From an uncultured Pseudomonadota bacterium (lineage in GTDB: Bacteria; Pseudomonadota; Alphaproteobacteria; Rs-D84), in assembly GCA_902787305.1 (NCBI GenBank), contig CADAFS010000008.1, forward strand, positions 1-46,850: a stretch of 46,850 nucleotides of DNA, written 5' to 3'. Both the position numbers and the translations under genes were made by a program. Each line of letters starts with the position of its first letter. Positions within the stretch are counted from its first letter, which is position 1. This document shows positions 25,548 through 34,600 of this stretch, in pieces. The notes beneath the pieces are model-generated. The model ran no database searches, was not told the DNA's origin, and saw only the letters and a list, made by a program, of their open reading frames with translations.

Positions 25548-26486
25548 TTACACCCTTATTAATGTTGCACCCCACGTCAGCCCGGCACCAAACGCGGGAT
25601 AAAGCACCAGTTGCCCGTGCCGTATTATGTTATTATCGAACGCATACGCCAACGCCAGTGCGCCGGATGCACCACTGGTATTCGCATGTTTGTCCACCGT
25701 TATTAAAATCTTTTCTATTGGAAAACCAAGGCGCGCCGCACACGATTCGATAATCCTTATGTTTGCCTGGTGCGGGACAATCCAATCGATGTCATCTTGG
25801 GTAATACCGGCGTGTTCCATGATATATCGCGCCGCGTCCGGCATCAATGATACCGCCATTTTGTATGTTTCCGGCCCGTTCATAACGATTTTATGGTCAT
25901 TCGATCCGTGCAGCATATCAAATTTTTTCCCATCCGACATAACCACCGTATCGATTATCCCGGAATAACTTGATGTTGACCGTTCAAATATCAACGCCGC
26001 CGCACCGTCACCAAACAGAACCGCCGTCGACCGGTCTTTCATATCAATAAATCGCGACATCTTTTCCGCGCCGATAATCATAATGCGTTCGTGCATGCCC
26101 GCGGTAAAGAATCCGCGCGCACAGTGCAGGGCGTATATATATCCCGTACACGCACCGCGAACATCGAACGCCGGCATATTATTCGTCGCACCCAAACGCC
26201 CCGCAATTTGCACCGCAACCGACGGAAAATCAATTTCCGGTGTGGTTGTTGCAACAATTATCATATCGATATCGTTAATCGAAAGATTTGCCTTTTTTAA
26301 TGCCGCACGCGCCGCGTTTGTCGCCATATCTACAACGGTTTCATTTTCGCCCGCAAAGTGCCGCGCCCGAATGCCCGTGCGTTCAACAATCCACGCGTCC
26401 GTCGTGTCCATCACGTGTTCCAAGTCCACGTTCGTCACAACGCGCGACGGCAAATAAGAACCATATCCGACAAGTTTATTTCCCAT
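25548..26486 (-). CDS. fabH: 3-oxoacyl-ACP synthase III
   Basis: 312 residues. It starts fatty acid synthesis by condensing acetyl-CoA with malonyl-ACP. The catalytic triad is visible: Cys113 in 'RGACTGYIYAL', His239 in 'PHQANIRI' and Asn269 in 'HANTSGAS'. 'VERTGIRARH' is the usual FabH start region. I chose ATG 26486, which has AGGAAG 8-13 nt upstream; the in-frame ATG 26513 would place that site inside the gene. Followed directly by ihfA. plsX, its usual upstream partner, is not here; a tRNA gene diverges instead. Confidence 0.95.
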   Translation of the reverse strand: MGNKLVGYGSYLPSRVVTNVDLEHVMDTTDAWIVERTGIRARHFAGENETVVDMATNAARAALKKANLSINDIDMIIVATTTPEIDFPSVAVQIAGRLGATNNMPAFDVRGACTGYIYALHCARGFFTAGMHERIMIIGAEKMSRFIDMKDRSTAVLFGDGAAALIFERSTSSYSGIIDTVVMSDGKKFDMLHGSNDHKIVMNGPETYKMAVSLMPDAARYIMEHAGITQDDIDWIVPHQANIRIIESCAARLGFPIEKILITVDKHANTSGASGALALAYAFDNNIIRHGQLVLYPAFGAGLTWGATLIRV

Positions 26487-26564
26487 TTCAAATCTTCCTA
26501 AATCAATGTTCAAACATTATACAGATTTTAATATAACTTGCAATATCAAAATCAAAGATTAAAA

Positions 26565-26570
26565 TATAAT
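26565..26570 (+). promoter_or_regulatory. -10 box in front of tRNA-Arg
   Basis: Perfect TATAAT ending 5 nt before the first base of the tRNA; no good -35 is seen at normal spacing (TTGCAA lies 21 nt upstream). The start point would fall at or near the mature 5' end. Confidence 0.45.
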
Positions 26571-26575
26571 CTCGT

Positions 26576-26651
26576 GTCCCCATAGTTCAATCGGATAGAA
26601 CAAGTTCCTCCTAAGAATTAGATGTCGGTTCGATTCCGGCTGGGGATACCA
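26576..26651 (+). tRNA. tRNA-Arg (anticodon CCU)
   Basis: 76 nt folding as a full cloverleaf. The acceptor GTCCCCA pairs with TGGGGAT (first pair G-T), discriminator A, encoded CCA. D arm GTTC/GAAC. Anticodon stem AGTTC/GAATT with loop CTCCTAA, anticodon CCT at positions 34-36. T arm GTCGG/CCGGC with loop TTCGATT. It reads AGG codons. A small membrane-protein gene starts 18 nt after the CCA in the same direction. Confidence 0.95.
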
Positions 26652-26669
26652 AAGAAATTGGATTTTATT

Positions 26670-26999
26670 ATGAAAAATCGTGCCGTTAAAATTGGAATTA
26701 TCGCCGGAATTTTGCCGCACTTGTTTTGTTGCGTGTTGCCGGTGGTGTTGGGCCTGGTTGGGTTGGTCGCGCCGGGTGCGTTGGAAAATGACTTTATTCC
26801 CGAAAGTGCGGAAATATGGTTGTTCGTGTTTTCGGGACTTATGTTGTGCCTGTCGTGGATTATGTATTTTGGCAATCGCGATTGTAATTGCGACCACTGT
26901 GACGCGACGCATCATCATCGCGTGCAAATGATAATTTTAATCTGTATCACAATTTTGACCGTCGCCGGAATTGTGGCGCACTTACTTTTGCATCATTAA
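26670..26999 (+). CDS. Small membrane protein with CC motif and Cys/His cluster
   Basis: 109 residues, three predicted membrane helices (about 8-35, 47-67, 86-105). Helix 1 contains a 'HLFCCVLP' Cys-Cys pair and helix 2 is followed by 'RDCNCDHCDATHHH', a likely metal-binding cluster. The helix-1 Cys-Cys pair recalls MerT/MerC-type mercury or metal transporters, but this protein is not clearly one of them. I place the start at ATG 26670; the longer frame from 26622 begins inside the tRNA. No separate promoter is evident, so it is probably co-transcribed with the tRNA. It converges on pepO with a 6-nt gap. Confidence 0.75.
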   Translation: MKNRAVKIGIIAGILPHLFCCVLPVVLGLVGLVAPGALENDFIPESAEIWLFVFSGLMLCLSWIMYFGNRDCNCDHCDATHHHRVQMIILICITILTVAGIVAHLLLHH

Positions 27000-27005
27000 A
27001 AATTT

Positions 27006-28994
27006 TTACCACAAACGTGTCCGCTTTTCGGGCGCAAGATACATTTTATCGTCGGGTTTTACACCAAACACATCGTACCACGCATCAATATGTGGCAAAA
27101 TCCCGTTTACGCGCCAACGATTCAGTGAATGCGGGTCGGTTTTCGTCCGGACCAAAACCTGTTCGGGACGAATGTTTCCCGCCCACGCGCCCGCGTATGC
27201 GATAAAGAACCGCATATCCGGCGAAAGGTTTTGAACCGTTTCTGACGTTTTACCAAAGTTTTTATATGCCGTGTATGCAATCGTCACACCGCCATAGTCC
27301 GCCAAGTTTTCACCCAATGTAAATTCGCCGTTCGCATGCGTGTCGGGCGCAACCAATATGCCGTCAAAATAATTTCGCATAACATTTGCGCGCGCGGTGA
27401 ATGCGTCCGAATCCGCATCTGTCCACCAATCACGCATATTCCCGTGTTCGTCAAAGTGCCGCCCCGAATCGTCAAACCCATGTGTCATTTCATGCCCAAT
27501 TATTGCGCCAATCGCACCATAGTTAAACGCATCATCCGCGTTCATATCAAAGAACGGCGGTTGCAAAATTCCGGCCGGAAAACAAATTTCGTTCGTGGTC
27601 GGGTCATAATATGCGTTGATTTCGTGCGCGTTCATATACCAAAGCGTTGGGTCTTTTTCTTTGCCGATTTTTTCCAACCAAAATTCATCTTCGAATTTTG
27701 CAACGCGCATCATATTTTCAAACAAACTTTCATCTTTATCCAAACTCAGTTTCGAATAATCGCGCCATTTATCCGGATACCCAATCTTTGCACGAAAGGC
27801 ATTTAGTTTTCGCAACGCATTTGCACGCGTTTCATCCGACATCCAATCAACCTTTTGAATACGTGCGGCATACGCCCGACGCAGGTTTTCCACCAATTCT
27901 TGCATACGTTTTTTCGCGGCGGCCGGAAAATATTTTGACACATAAAGTCGCCCGATTTCTTCACCAATTGCGCCATCAATCATACCAACCGCGCGTTTCC
28001 ACCGTGGCTTTTGTTCGCGTTGTCCCGACATTTCACGATTGAAAAAATCAAATGATATTTCGTATGTATTATCATCCAACAACGAATCGGCCGCCAAAAT
28101 AATTTGATATTTCAAATATGCCTTTATTAAACCAAGGTCGGTATCATTTATAATTTTTATGGATTCTTTTATCGCCTCTGGCTGACCAACATCGATAAAT
28201 TCTGCGGCGTTCGCACCACGCGCATCGAAATATGTTTTCCAATCGAATCCGTCATATTCACGCATAAAATCATCGCGCGATATTTTATGATAGTTTGCAT
28301 GCGGGTCGCGCAATTTTTCTTTTGGATAAAAAGACCGTGCCATGCGTTCTTCGAATTCATAGATTTTTTTCGCGTCCGCATCCACACCAAAATTTTTTAA
28401 TTGTTTTGCAATAAATTCGATATATTTTTTGCGAATGTCTTTTGTGCGCGCATCATCATCAAAATAATAATCGCGGGGCAATCCAATTCCCGATTGGTTC
28501 AGGCCATATATAAAATGTTCGCTGTCGCCGGCATCGATTCCAACCGTGTCACCCCAAAAGCCGGAAAAATACGCATGACTTTCACCAAGATATTTTGGTA
28601 AATCAGATTTTGACTTTATATTGTCGATTTTCTCAAAGTACGGTTTAACGGGATTTGTTTTATCGGCATTTAATTTATCCGCGTTCATCGCAACACTGTA
28701 AAGCAACCCGATTTTTCCATCGTCTTTTTCGGCAATTTCGCGCACGCGGTTAAGGTTTGTGTCAATCAAAACCTCAAACACACCATATCGGGTGTAATCG
28801 TCAGGAATCGGATTTGCGCGCCGCCAACGCAATGTCACATAGTCAAAAAAATCATCCGTCGGATTTATTGAAAAATCTATGTTATTCATATCTATACCAA
28901 TGCCAATTTTTTTACCCCCTTTGATTTGTATTGCAAACATTACCGCAAAAGCCACGGCGATAATTCCAAAAATGTTTAATAAAGTATGTCGCAT
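27006..28994 (-). CDS. M13 (neprilysin-like) metallopeptidase
   Basis: 662 residues. An N-terminal membrane anchor (about 5-22) precedes the M13 helical and catalytic domains. The zinc site is 'IGHEMTHGFDD' (HExxH), the third ligand Glu lies in 'GENLADYGG', and 'NAYYDP' is the substrate-binding N-A-Y/F motif. The C-terminus ends in Trp, as in most M13 enzymes. It probably degrades peptides in the periplasm as a zinc-dependent oligopeptidase (PepO type). It follows hemW with 2 nt between stop and start, so the two form an operon despite unrelated functions. Confidence 0.94.
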   Translation of the reverse strand: MRHTLLNIFGIIAVAFAVMFAIQIKGGKKIGIGIDMNNIDFSINPTDDFFDYVTLRWRRANPIPDDYTRYGVFEVLIDTNLNRVREIAEKDDGKIGLLYSVAMNADKLNADKTNPVKPYFEKIDNIKSKSDLPKYLGESHAYFSGFWGDTVGIDAGDSEHFIYGLNQSGIGLPRDYYFDDDARTKDIRKKYIEFIAKQLKNFGVDADAKKIYEFEERMARSFYPKEKLRDPHANYHKISRDDFMREYDGFDWKTYFDARGANAAEFIDVGQPEAIKESIKIINDTDLGLIKAYLKYQIILAADSLLDDNTYEISFDFFNREMSGQREQKPRWKRAVGMIDGAIGEEIGRLYVSKYFPAAAKKRMQELVENLRRAYAARIQKVDWMSDETRANALRKLNAFRAKIGYPDKWRDYSKLSLDKDESLFENMMRVAKFEDEFWLEKIGKEKDPTLWYMNAHEINAYYDPTTNEICFPAGILQPPFFDMNADDAFNYGAIGAIIGHEMTHGFDDSGRHFDEHGNMRDWWTDADSDAFTARANVMRNYFDGILVAPDTHANGEFTLGENLADYGGVTIAYTAYKNFGKTSETVQNLSPDMRFFIAYAGAWAGNIRPEQVLVRTKTDPHSLNRWRVNGILPHIDAWYDVFGVKPDDKMYLAPEKRTRLW

Positions 28995-28996
28995 TT

Positions 28997-30055
28997 TTAT
29001 TTCACCAACCTTTCGATTAAATTATCAAGAATCAAAATTCCCGCATCGGTTGCGCGAATTCGATTGCCGGGTCTAAACTCTATCACATCGGGATTTGATT
29101 TTGCAAATTCTATATCAATTATTTTTTTTGTCGTGTCATCAACCATAACGCCGCGCCGTGTCCGCATGCCGGTAATAACGCGTTCCGTTGCGCGCGCGGA
29201 ATCGGACAACGATTCGAATAATTTTCCGTCACCCATTTGTTCATACCACACATTATCCATCAAAATTCGTCCCGCGCCGCCTGCGCCGATTCCAATATAC
29301 GGTGCGCCATCCCAAACATTTTGATTGTGGCGGCATTCCGCCCCATCCACCGCATAGTTCGAAACTTCATAACGATTTAGTTTTAATGTTTTTGAAATTG
29401 CCGTATACATTTCCGCCATTGTTTCATTAGACGGCATTTGCAAATTCATTTTTCCAAATGGCGTGTTTGGTTCAATCGTCAATTCATACATCGAACAATG
29501 CGAAAGTCCGATTCTGTTTATTGCATCACATGTTTTTATTACGTCATCAACACTGTCCGATGGTAATCCATAAATAAAATCGGCCGAAACGTTTTTAATT
29601 TGCGACATTGCAATATCAATTAGTCGCCGTGCATCATCGGCATTGTGCGCACGCCCAAGAAATCGCAATTTTTCATCATCAAAAGATTGCACGCCAATCG
29701 AAATCCGATTCGCGCCCGTATCACAAAATTCACGTAATCGTACCGTATCAAGTGTTTTTGGATTTGCCTCTATCGTGATTTCCGCATCATCCAAAAGATT
29801 AAAATTTTTACGAACCGAATTTATTATTTTCGCAAAAATTTTTGTTGGCAAAAGTGACGGTGTCCCACCACCAAAGAAAATTGTTGGCACCGAAATTCGT
29901 CCCAATATATCATGCCAATGTTTTATCTCTGTGATAATTTTTTTTGCATACGATTCCCAATCCGGGTTCGCACATGCACGCGAAAAAAAGGCACAATAAT
30001 TGCACTTTGAAATACAAAACGGAACATGAATATAAATGTTGTGCGGCGCGTTCAT
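28997..30055 (-). CDS. hemW: Radical SAM heme chaperone HemW-like
   Basis: 352 residues. The radical SAM cluster is 'CISKCNYC' (CxxxCxxC), preceded by 'YIHVPF', with 'FFGGGTPSLL' and the 'CRHNQNVWDGAPYIGIG' signature of the HemW branch; HemN (coproporphyrinogen oxidase) differs by a C-x-x-x-C-x-x-C-x-C site. HemW binds heme and inserts it into respiratory enzymes. The start is ATG 30055; the longer frame to 30109 would run through the promoter. A -10 box ends 7 nt before this ATG; a G-run (CGGGG) could also serve as ribosome site. Confidence 0.9.
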   Translation of the reverse strand: MNAPHNIYIHVPFCISKCNYCAFFSRACANPDWESYAKKIITEIKHWHDILGRISVPTIFFGGGTPSLLPTKIFAKIINSVRKNFNLLDDAEITIEANPKTLDTVRLREFCDTGANRISIGVQSFDDEKLRFLGRAHNADDARRLIDIAMSQIKNVSADFIYGLPSDSVDDVIKTCDAINRIGLSHCSMYELTIEPNTPFGKMNLQMPSNETMAEMYTAISKTLKLNRYEVSNYAVDGAECRHNQNVWDGAPYIGIGAGGAGRILMDNVWYEQMGDGKLFESLSDSARATERVITGMRTRRGVMVDDTTKKIIDIEFAKSNPDVIEFRPGNRIRATDAGILILDNLIERLVK

Positions 30056-30062
30056 AACCCCG

Positions 30063-30090
30063 ATATTACAACGGGTATAAAAATCTGCAA
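30063..30090 (-). promoter_or_regulatory. Putative hemW promoter (near-leaderless)
   Basis: Minus-strand TTGCAG (30090-30085), 16-nt spacer, TAATAT (30068-30063), then 7 nt to the ATG at 30055. Confidence 0.45.
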
Positions 30091-30116
30091 CAAAAAATGC
30101 AAATAGCATAAAATAG

Positions 30117-30146
30117 TTGTTTACAAAATAATGTCGATGTTATAAT
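30117..30146 (+). promoter_or_regulatory. Putative promoter of the beta-barrel gene
   Basis: TTGTTT (30117-30122), 18-nt spacer, perfect TATAAT (30141-30146), 20 nt before the start codon and divergent from hemW. Confidence 0.65.
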
Positions 30147-30166
30147 ATCGCATTGAAAGGAAAGTA

Positions 30167-31696
30167 ATGAAACGGGGAATAATATCGTTTTTGCCGGCAA
30201 TGTTGATTCATTGTGCCGCGCTCGCGGCGAATGAGGGCGTGCCGGTTTACTACCAAGATGCCCCGACGGTCAATACAAACCAATCAAATTATGGCGCATA
30301 TGCCAATAGTGGTTATACGAAATATATTGGCAAAACCGGCGAAAAACAGGTTGTTGGCACACGAACCTATTCATACACAACCGAAAAACGTAACCGTCCC
30401 GTTCCAACAATCGAAGAATATTCTGAAAATTTAACATATGCCACCGCGGGTACAATGACGGTAAACGGCCTTGGGTTGGCACCGGAAATGGAACCGTCGA
30501 CATATCTTTATGCGGGGTATTCACGTCGTTTTGCAAATTTTGAATTCAAAACGGGTGTAAATTCGATACTTAAATGGGACGACATGATTTTTGATGAAAT
30601 AAATGTCGGCGCGCGCCATGTATTTTCGTTTGGTAATTTTGATGTATTCGCTTTTGCTGATTATGCATACGGCAAAATGTCAAGTGGTGGACTTTCCATG
30701 GACTATGATTTGGAACCGTATGATTGGTCGGAACCTGAATACGGGATATTTACGATTTCAATGGGCGGGCAATCTGGGGATTCGCATCATCTGCGCCTTG
30801 GAATCGGTGCAAAACATATTTGGAACATTGGCGGGTGGAAATTGTCGCCGGTAATTGGATATGAAATCTTTAAACATAATTTGGAAATGTCCGATCACCT
30901 GTATCCGAACCAGGGGATATATTTACCACTTATGACAAATTTGGGCGAATATGTCTATGGTGACGAGGATGGAAATTATTATTCTTTACCGATTGATGTT
31001 ATCCCGCCCGAAACCTGGTACCAGGTTTGCATGGGTCCCGAAGATATCAAGGTTGTAAATCAAAACGGTTCATCAACGGGTTATGTCACGTACCTTGGCG
31101 ATGTTTTGCAAACAATGGATTACAACGAACAAACAATGGGCAATTTGCCATGGGGCGTGTACGAAGGGGACTGTGTCATCATTGGTGGTGATGGGCCGAT
31201 AAAGGTTGGCGGCCTTACGCATATTTATAACACAACGTGGAGTGGTTTCTACTTTGGGTTAGAGGTTGAAAAGCAAATGACCTTGGCGGACAAATTGCGT
31301 TTGTATTTTCAAATCGGTATGCCAAAGTATTCATCCGAAGGTATTTGGCCCAACCGGACGGATTGGCAACAAAACCCAAGTTTCTTGGACGAAGGAACAA
31401 ATGGTTCGTACACATACGCGGCCGAAATGGAATATGATGTTCGTGTTGCGTCGCGGTTGCAATTGGCGATAAAGGTTGACACGAACTTTTTCCATGTTGG
31501 AAAAATCCCTGGGAAACTTTACATTGCCGAATACACTGAATTTGTATTGGATGAAAATGGACAATATGCGGTTGATGAAAATGGGTTGCCATATCTGCAA
31601 ACGGTTCCGGCGCACACCGAAAATGTTAGTGAATCTTTGAAATATGCTGACTGGCAATCGTTTGGTGTTCACCTTGGATTCAAATATACATTTTAG
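30167..31696 (+). CDS. Probable outer-membrane beta-barrel protein
   Basis: 509 residues. The signal peptide ends near residue 20 ('AALA'). The body shows alternating aromatic/hydrophobic strands ('YLYAGYSRRFANFEFKTG', 'FDVFAFADYAYGKM', 'LRLGIGAKHIWNIGGWKL') and ends in '...VHLGFKYTF', a C-terminal aromatic beta-signal for BAM insertion. Long Asp/Glu-rich loops sit between strands (about residues 180-200 and 255-330). I cannot assign a substrate or family; omptin-like topology is possible but catalytic residues were not identified. Strong GAAAGGAAAG ribosome site. mltB starts 2 nt after its stop. Confidence 0.78.
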   Translation: MKRGIISFLPAMLIHCAALAANEGVPVYYQDAPTVNTNQSNYGAYANSGYTKYIGKTGEKQVVGTRTYSYTTEKRNRPVPTIEEYSENLTYATAGTMTVNGLGLAPEMEPSTYLYAGYSRRFANFEFKTGVNSILKWDDMIFDEINVGARHVFSFGNFDVFAFADYAYGKMSSGGLSMDYDLEPYDWSEPEYGIFTISMGGQSGDSHHLRLGIGAKHIWNIGGWKLSPVIGYEIFKHNLEMSDHLYPNQGIYLPLMTNLGEYVYGDEDGNYYSLPIDVIPPETWYQVCMGPEDIKVVNQNGSSTGYVTYLGDVLQTMDYNEQTMGNLPWGVYEGDCVIIGGDGPIKVGGLTHIYNTTWSGFYFGLEVEKQMTLADKLRLYFQIGMPKYSSEGIWPNRTDWQQNPSFLDEGTNGSYTYAAEMEYDVRVASRLQLAIKVDTNFFHVGKIPGKLYIAEYTEFVLDENGQYAVDENGLPYLQTVPAHTENVSESLKYADWQSFGVHLGFKYTF

Positions 31697-31698
31697 TG

Positions 31699-32724
31699 AT
31701 GAAGTTTGTGTTTAGTATAATTTTTACAGGATTCTTTTTTTGCGCGGCATTCGCGGACAGTGGCGAATTTGATATGTCACGTTGGACGAGGGTAATGGAT
31801 GACGTTCGTGCACGCGCGACCGCACAAAATATATCAGAATCAACAATAAATGATACATTGCGTTCGCCCGCGTTTATTCCGTCGATTGTAAAAAGTGATA
31901 AAAATCAATCTGAATTCAAATTGACATTGGACGAATACCTTAAACGCACGGTCAATTCAACACGGATTTCGCGTGGTCACCAAATGAAGGCCAAATATCC
32001 GACTTTGCTTTCGCGGGTTGAAGGTGAATATGGTTTGCCACCGCACGTAATACTTGCGTTTTGGGGTATGGAATCAAATTATGGCGAAGTAAAGGCACGC
32101 CATCGTTTGGTTGATGCGTTCTTTACATTGATGTACGACGGCCGGCGTGAAAAGTTCTTTGGTGACCAATTGTTGGCGCTAATGAAAATCGCGGATAAAA
32201 ATTCATTGGATATAAATAAAATCAGGGGCAGTTGGGCGGGCGCCATGGGGCATTTTCAATTTATTCCAACAACGCTTGCATCGTATGGGGTGGACGGAAA
32301 CGGCGACGGTCGTGTTGATATTATCGATAGTGTTGGCGATGCGATGGCCAGTGCGGGAAATTACCTAAATAAATTGGGTTGGAATAAAAACGAAAAAATT
32401 GTGCGTCGCGTGATTTTGCCGGCGGATTTTGATACATCGCTGATGGACGGCAAAACGAAAAAAACATTGAACGAATGGGCGCGTATGGGTGTTTTGAATC
32501 CCGATGGTTCACCAATACCGACTGGTGAAATGGTCGCGGGTTTGGTTGCGGATACATCAAATTTGCCGGAACCAACATTGGATGAAAACCCGGATTCCGA
32601 CATTGCACCGCGTCCGGTAATAACCGCGTATTTGACCTATCCAAATTTTTACCGCATAAAAAAGTGGAATAATTCAAATTGGTACGCGATTGCGATTGCG
32701 GAAATTGCGGATAAATTAAAATAA
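31699..32724 (+). CDS. mltB: Lytic murein transglycosylase, MltB family
   Basis: 341 residues. A signal peptide (to about 20, 'AAFA') without a lipobox suggests a soluble periplasmic enzyme. 'FWGMESNYGEV' contains the catalytic Glu125, and 'GSWAGAMGHFQFIPTT' is the family hallmark for binding the glycan. It cleaves peptidoglycan to 1,6-anhydro-muropeptides. 'DGNGDGRVDI' is the EF-hand-like metal loop seen in MltB. The start is ATG 31699; GTG 31696 overlaps the previous stop. No ribosome site of its own, so it probably depends on the upstream gene. Confidence 0.93.
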   Translation: MKFVFSIIFTGFFFCAAFADSGEFDMSRWTRVMDDVRARATAQNISESTINDTLRSPAFIPSIVKSDKNQSEFKLTLDEYLKRTVNSTRISRGHQMKAKYPTLLSRVEGEYGLPPHVILAFWGMESNYGEVKARHRLVDAFFTLMYDGRREKFFGDQLLALMKIADKNSLDINKIRGSWAGAMGHFQFIPTTLASYGVDGNGDGRVDIIDSVGDAMASAGNYLNKLGWNKNEKIVRRVILPADFDTSLMDGKTKKTLNEWARMGVLNPDGSPIPTGEMVAGLVADTSNLPEPTLDENPDSDIAPRPVITAYLTYPNFYRIKKWNNSNWYAIAIAEIADKLK

Positions 32725-32755
32725 TTTCCCCGAAAAAATTAAAAAAATAAAAAGA

Positions 32756-32784
32756 TTGCACCGGCGTCTTTTGTTTGGTATTCT
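32756..32784 (+). promoter_or_regulatory. Putative olsB-olsA-proS promoter
   Basis: TTGCAC (32756-32761), 17-nt spacer, TATTCT (32779-32784), 30 nt before the olsB start. Confidence 0.55.
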
Positions 32785-32814
32785 TATGATAATTCTTAAA
32801 CAAGGGATATATTG

Positions 32815-33771
32815 ATGGCCATCAAAGTTCGTGATTTCGAAGTTCGTTTAACGCACACCAAAGAAGAACGTCGTATGGTGCGCGCGTTGCGCTATGACGT
32901 TTTTGTCGAAGAAGAAGGCGCAACCCCGACGGCCGAACAAAAAGAATTGCACGAAGAATTTGACGAATTTGATAAATATGCCGAATATATGGCGGTGTTT
33001 CACAACGGTAAAATTGTTGGCACATATCGTATCATTGATAAAAAGGCCGCGGACAAAATGGGTGGTTTTTATACCGAAACGGAATTCAATATTTCAAAAA
33101 TAAAAAAGGCATCTGATAATATCGCGGAAATGTCGCGTGCGTGTGTGGCACGTGAATATCGCGAAAATGCGTTGGTTATGCGTATGCTGTGGGCGGGGCT
33201 TAGTGAATATGTCTTGCGCCGGCGTATCGCTGTTTTGTTTGGTGTTGCGTCGTGGGTTGGACAAAAACCGGTTGAATCGGCCCAGGCGATATCGTATCTG
33301 TATTACAATTACCTTTCGCCACTGCGTTTGCGCGCGCGTGTGATTCCCGAACGGTTTGCGGACGGTGTTGACCAACGTATGTCGAAAATGAACATTTTGC
33401 CACGCGCCTTTGTGGACGAAGAAAGCGCGAAAAAGCAAATGACACCACTTATCAAGGGGTACCTGCGCATGGGTGCCACATTTGGGGCGGGCGTGTTTAT
33501 CGACAAACCGTTTAACACATACGATGTGTTTGTTATGTTGCAAACGAAAAATATGGATGCCGCGTATCAAAAGCATTTCTATGGTCGCGAAAATGCATTG
33601 GAACATTTGGATGTAAAACGTCATCCGATTCAAACGCTGGGCAAAATAATGCTTATGCCGATAACGGGGTCGCTAAATGTGCTGGGGGCGTTCTTTGAAT
33701 TTTTATTGCGTGAAGATGCGGCGGACGCGGAATTTATCGAAGAATCACAAAATCCGGACGAAGAACAATAA
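32815..33771 (+). CDS. olsB: L-ornithine N-alpha-acyltransferase (OlsB-like)
   Basis: 318 residues. A GNAT-type acyltransferase of the OlsB/hemolysin-like group: 'RALRYDVFVEEEGA' (family start), 'GTYRIIDKKAA' and 'EMSRACVAREYR'. OlsB joins a 3-hydroxyacyl chain to ornithine, giving lyso-ornithine lipid. The next gene is a PlsC-type acyltransferase, the exact partner (OlsA) needed for the second step, which strongly supports the call. The C-terminal 60 residues extend beyond the core. Start at ATG 32815 after CAAGGGA; the TTG at 32812 is not needed. Ornithine lipids are phosphate-free membrane lipids often made under phosphate limitation. Confidence 0.85.
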   Translation: MAIKVRDFEVRLTHTKEERRMVRALRYDVFVEEEGATPTAEQKELHEEFDEFDKYAEYMAVFHNGKIVGTYRIIDKKAADKMGGFYTETEFNISKIKKASDNIAEMSRACVAREYRENALVMRMLWAGLSEYVLRRRIAVLFGVASWVGQKPVESAQAISYLYYNYLSPLRLRARVIPERFADGVDQRMSKMNILPRAFVDEESAKKQMTPLIKGYLRMGATFGAGVFIDKPFNTYDVFVMLQTKNMDAAYQKHFYGRENALEHLDVKRHPIQTLGKIMLMPITGSLNVLGAFFEFLLREDAADAEFIEESQNPDEEQ

Positions 33772-33772
33772 A

Positions 33773-34600
33773 ATGACAATGGTACGCAAACAAAATTTTT
33801 TTAATACGATAACCGGCACATTGCGTTTTACGGCGTTCTGGATAATGGTCTTTTTGCAATTACCAATACTTTTTCTGTTGCCGGCGCGGAAAAAGATAAC
33901 CGTAAAGTATATGTCCATCTTTATGCGAATTTTCCTGTTTATCGCCGGTGTCAAAATCGTAAAGCATGGAACATTATCGGCGCGCCGGCCGTTGTTGGTT
34001 GCGGGGAATCATATTTCCGTGTTTGAAATTGCAACTTTTCCGGTTATGTTTGGCGGAACATTTATTTCGAAAAACGATGTCCGCAATTGGCCACTTGTTG
34101 GTTGGGTCGCGAATAAGTTTGGCGTTGTCTTTATTGACCGCCGGCCGTCACATGCGGCCGAAGTCCTGGCCCAGGTTCAAAAAGAAATCATGAACATCGA
34201 TTGGCCACTTTACGTTTTTCCCGAAGGAACGACAACCAACGGCGCGTATGTGAAGGATTTCAAAAGCCCGCTATTCAATGTGGCCGAAGGTGCCGATGTC
34301 ACCGTGCAACCGGTTGTGGTTCAATACTGTCACCATGACGGCACACCAATAAGTGACGTGGACTTAGCGGAACACTATGCGTATTTTGATAACGCAAAAC
34401 AAACCGCCGGCCCTAAATGTTCCCGTGAACGCAGTGCATTTGGCCAGGTTTTTCACATCATGGTTTTGGGCGGATTTCGCGTAAACGTCTATATGTTGCC
34501 GCCACCGCCATTGGCGGGAAAAGATAGAAAACAAATTGCGGAAACAATGTATGAAATAATTTCAAATAAATATATGGAACTTAAAAGGTATAAAAAATGA
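33773..34600 (+). CDS. olsA: Lyso-ornithine lipid O-acyltransferase (OlsA/PlsC family)
   Basis: 275 residues. An N-terminal membrane segment (about 15-45) precedes the PlsC domain: motif I 'NHISVFE' (HX4E in place of the common HX4D), 'GVVFIDRR' and 'VFPEGTTTNG'. Position right behind olsB points to the second step of ornithine-lipid synthesis; a general 1-acylglycerol-3-phosphate acyltransferase role is the alternative. I start at ATG 33773, 1 nt after the olsB stop; the frame extends further upstream inside olsB but has no sensible start. Its stop overlaps the proS ATG (ATGA). Confidence 0.8.
   Translation: MTMVRKQNFFNTITGTLRFTAFWIMVFLQLPILFLLPARKKITVKYMSIFMRIFLFIAGVKIVKHGTLSARRPLLVAGNHISVFEIATFPVMFGGTFISKNDVRNWPLVGWVANKFGVVFIDRRPSHAAEVLAQVQKEIMNIDWPLYVFPEGTTTNGAYVKDFKSPLFNVAEGADVTVQPVVVQYCHHDGTPISDVDLAEHYAYFDNAKQTAGPKCSRERSAFGQVFHIMVLGGFRVNVYMLPPPPLAGKDRKQIAETMYEIISNKYMELKRYKK

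Noticed and set aside
28997-30055. HemN (oxygen-independent coproporphyrinogen oxidase) for this gene
   Set aside because: The cluster lacks the extra Cys of HemN and has the HNQNxW signature of HemW.
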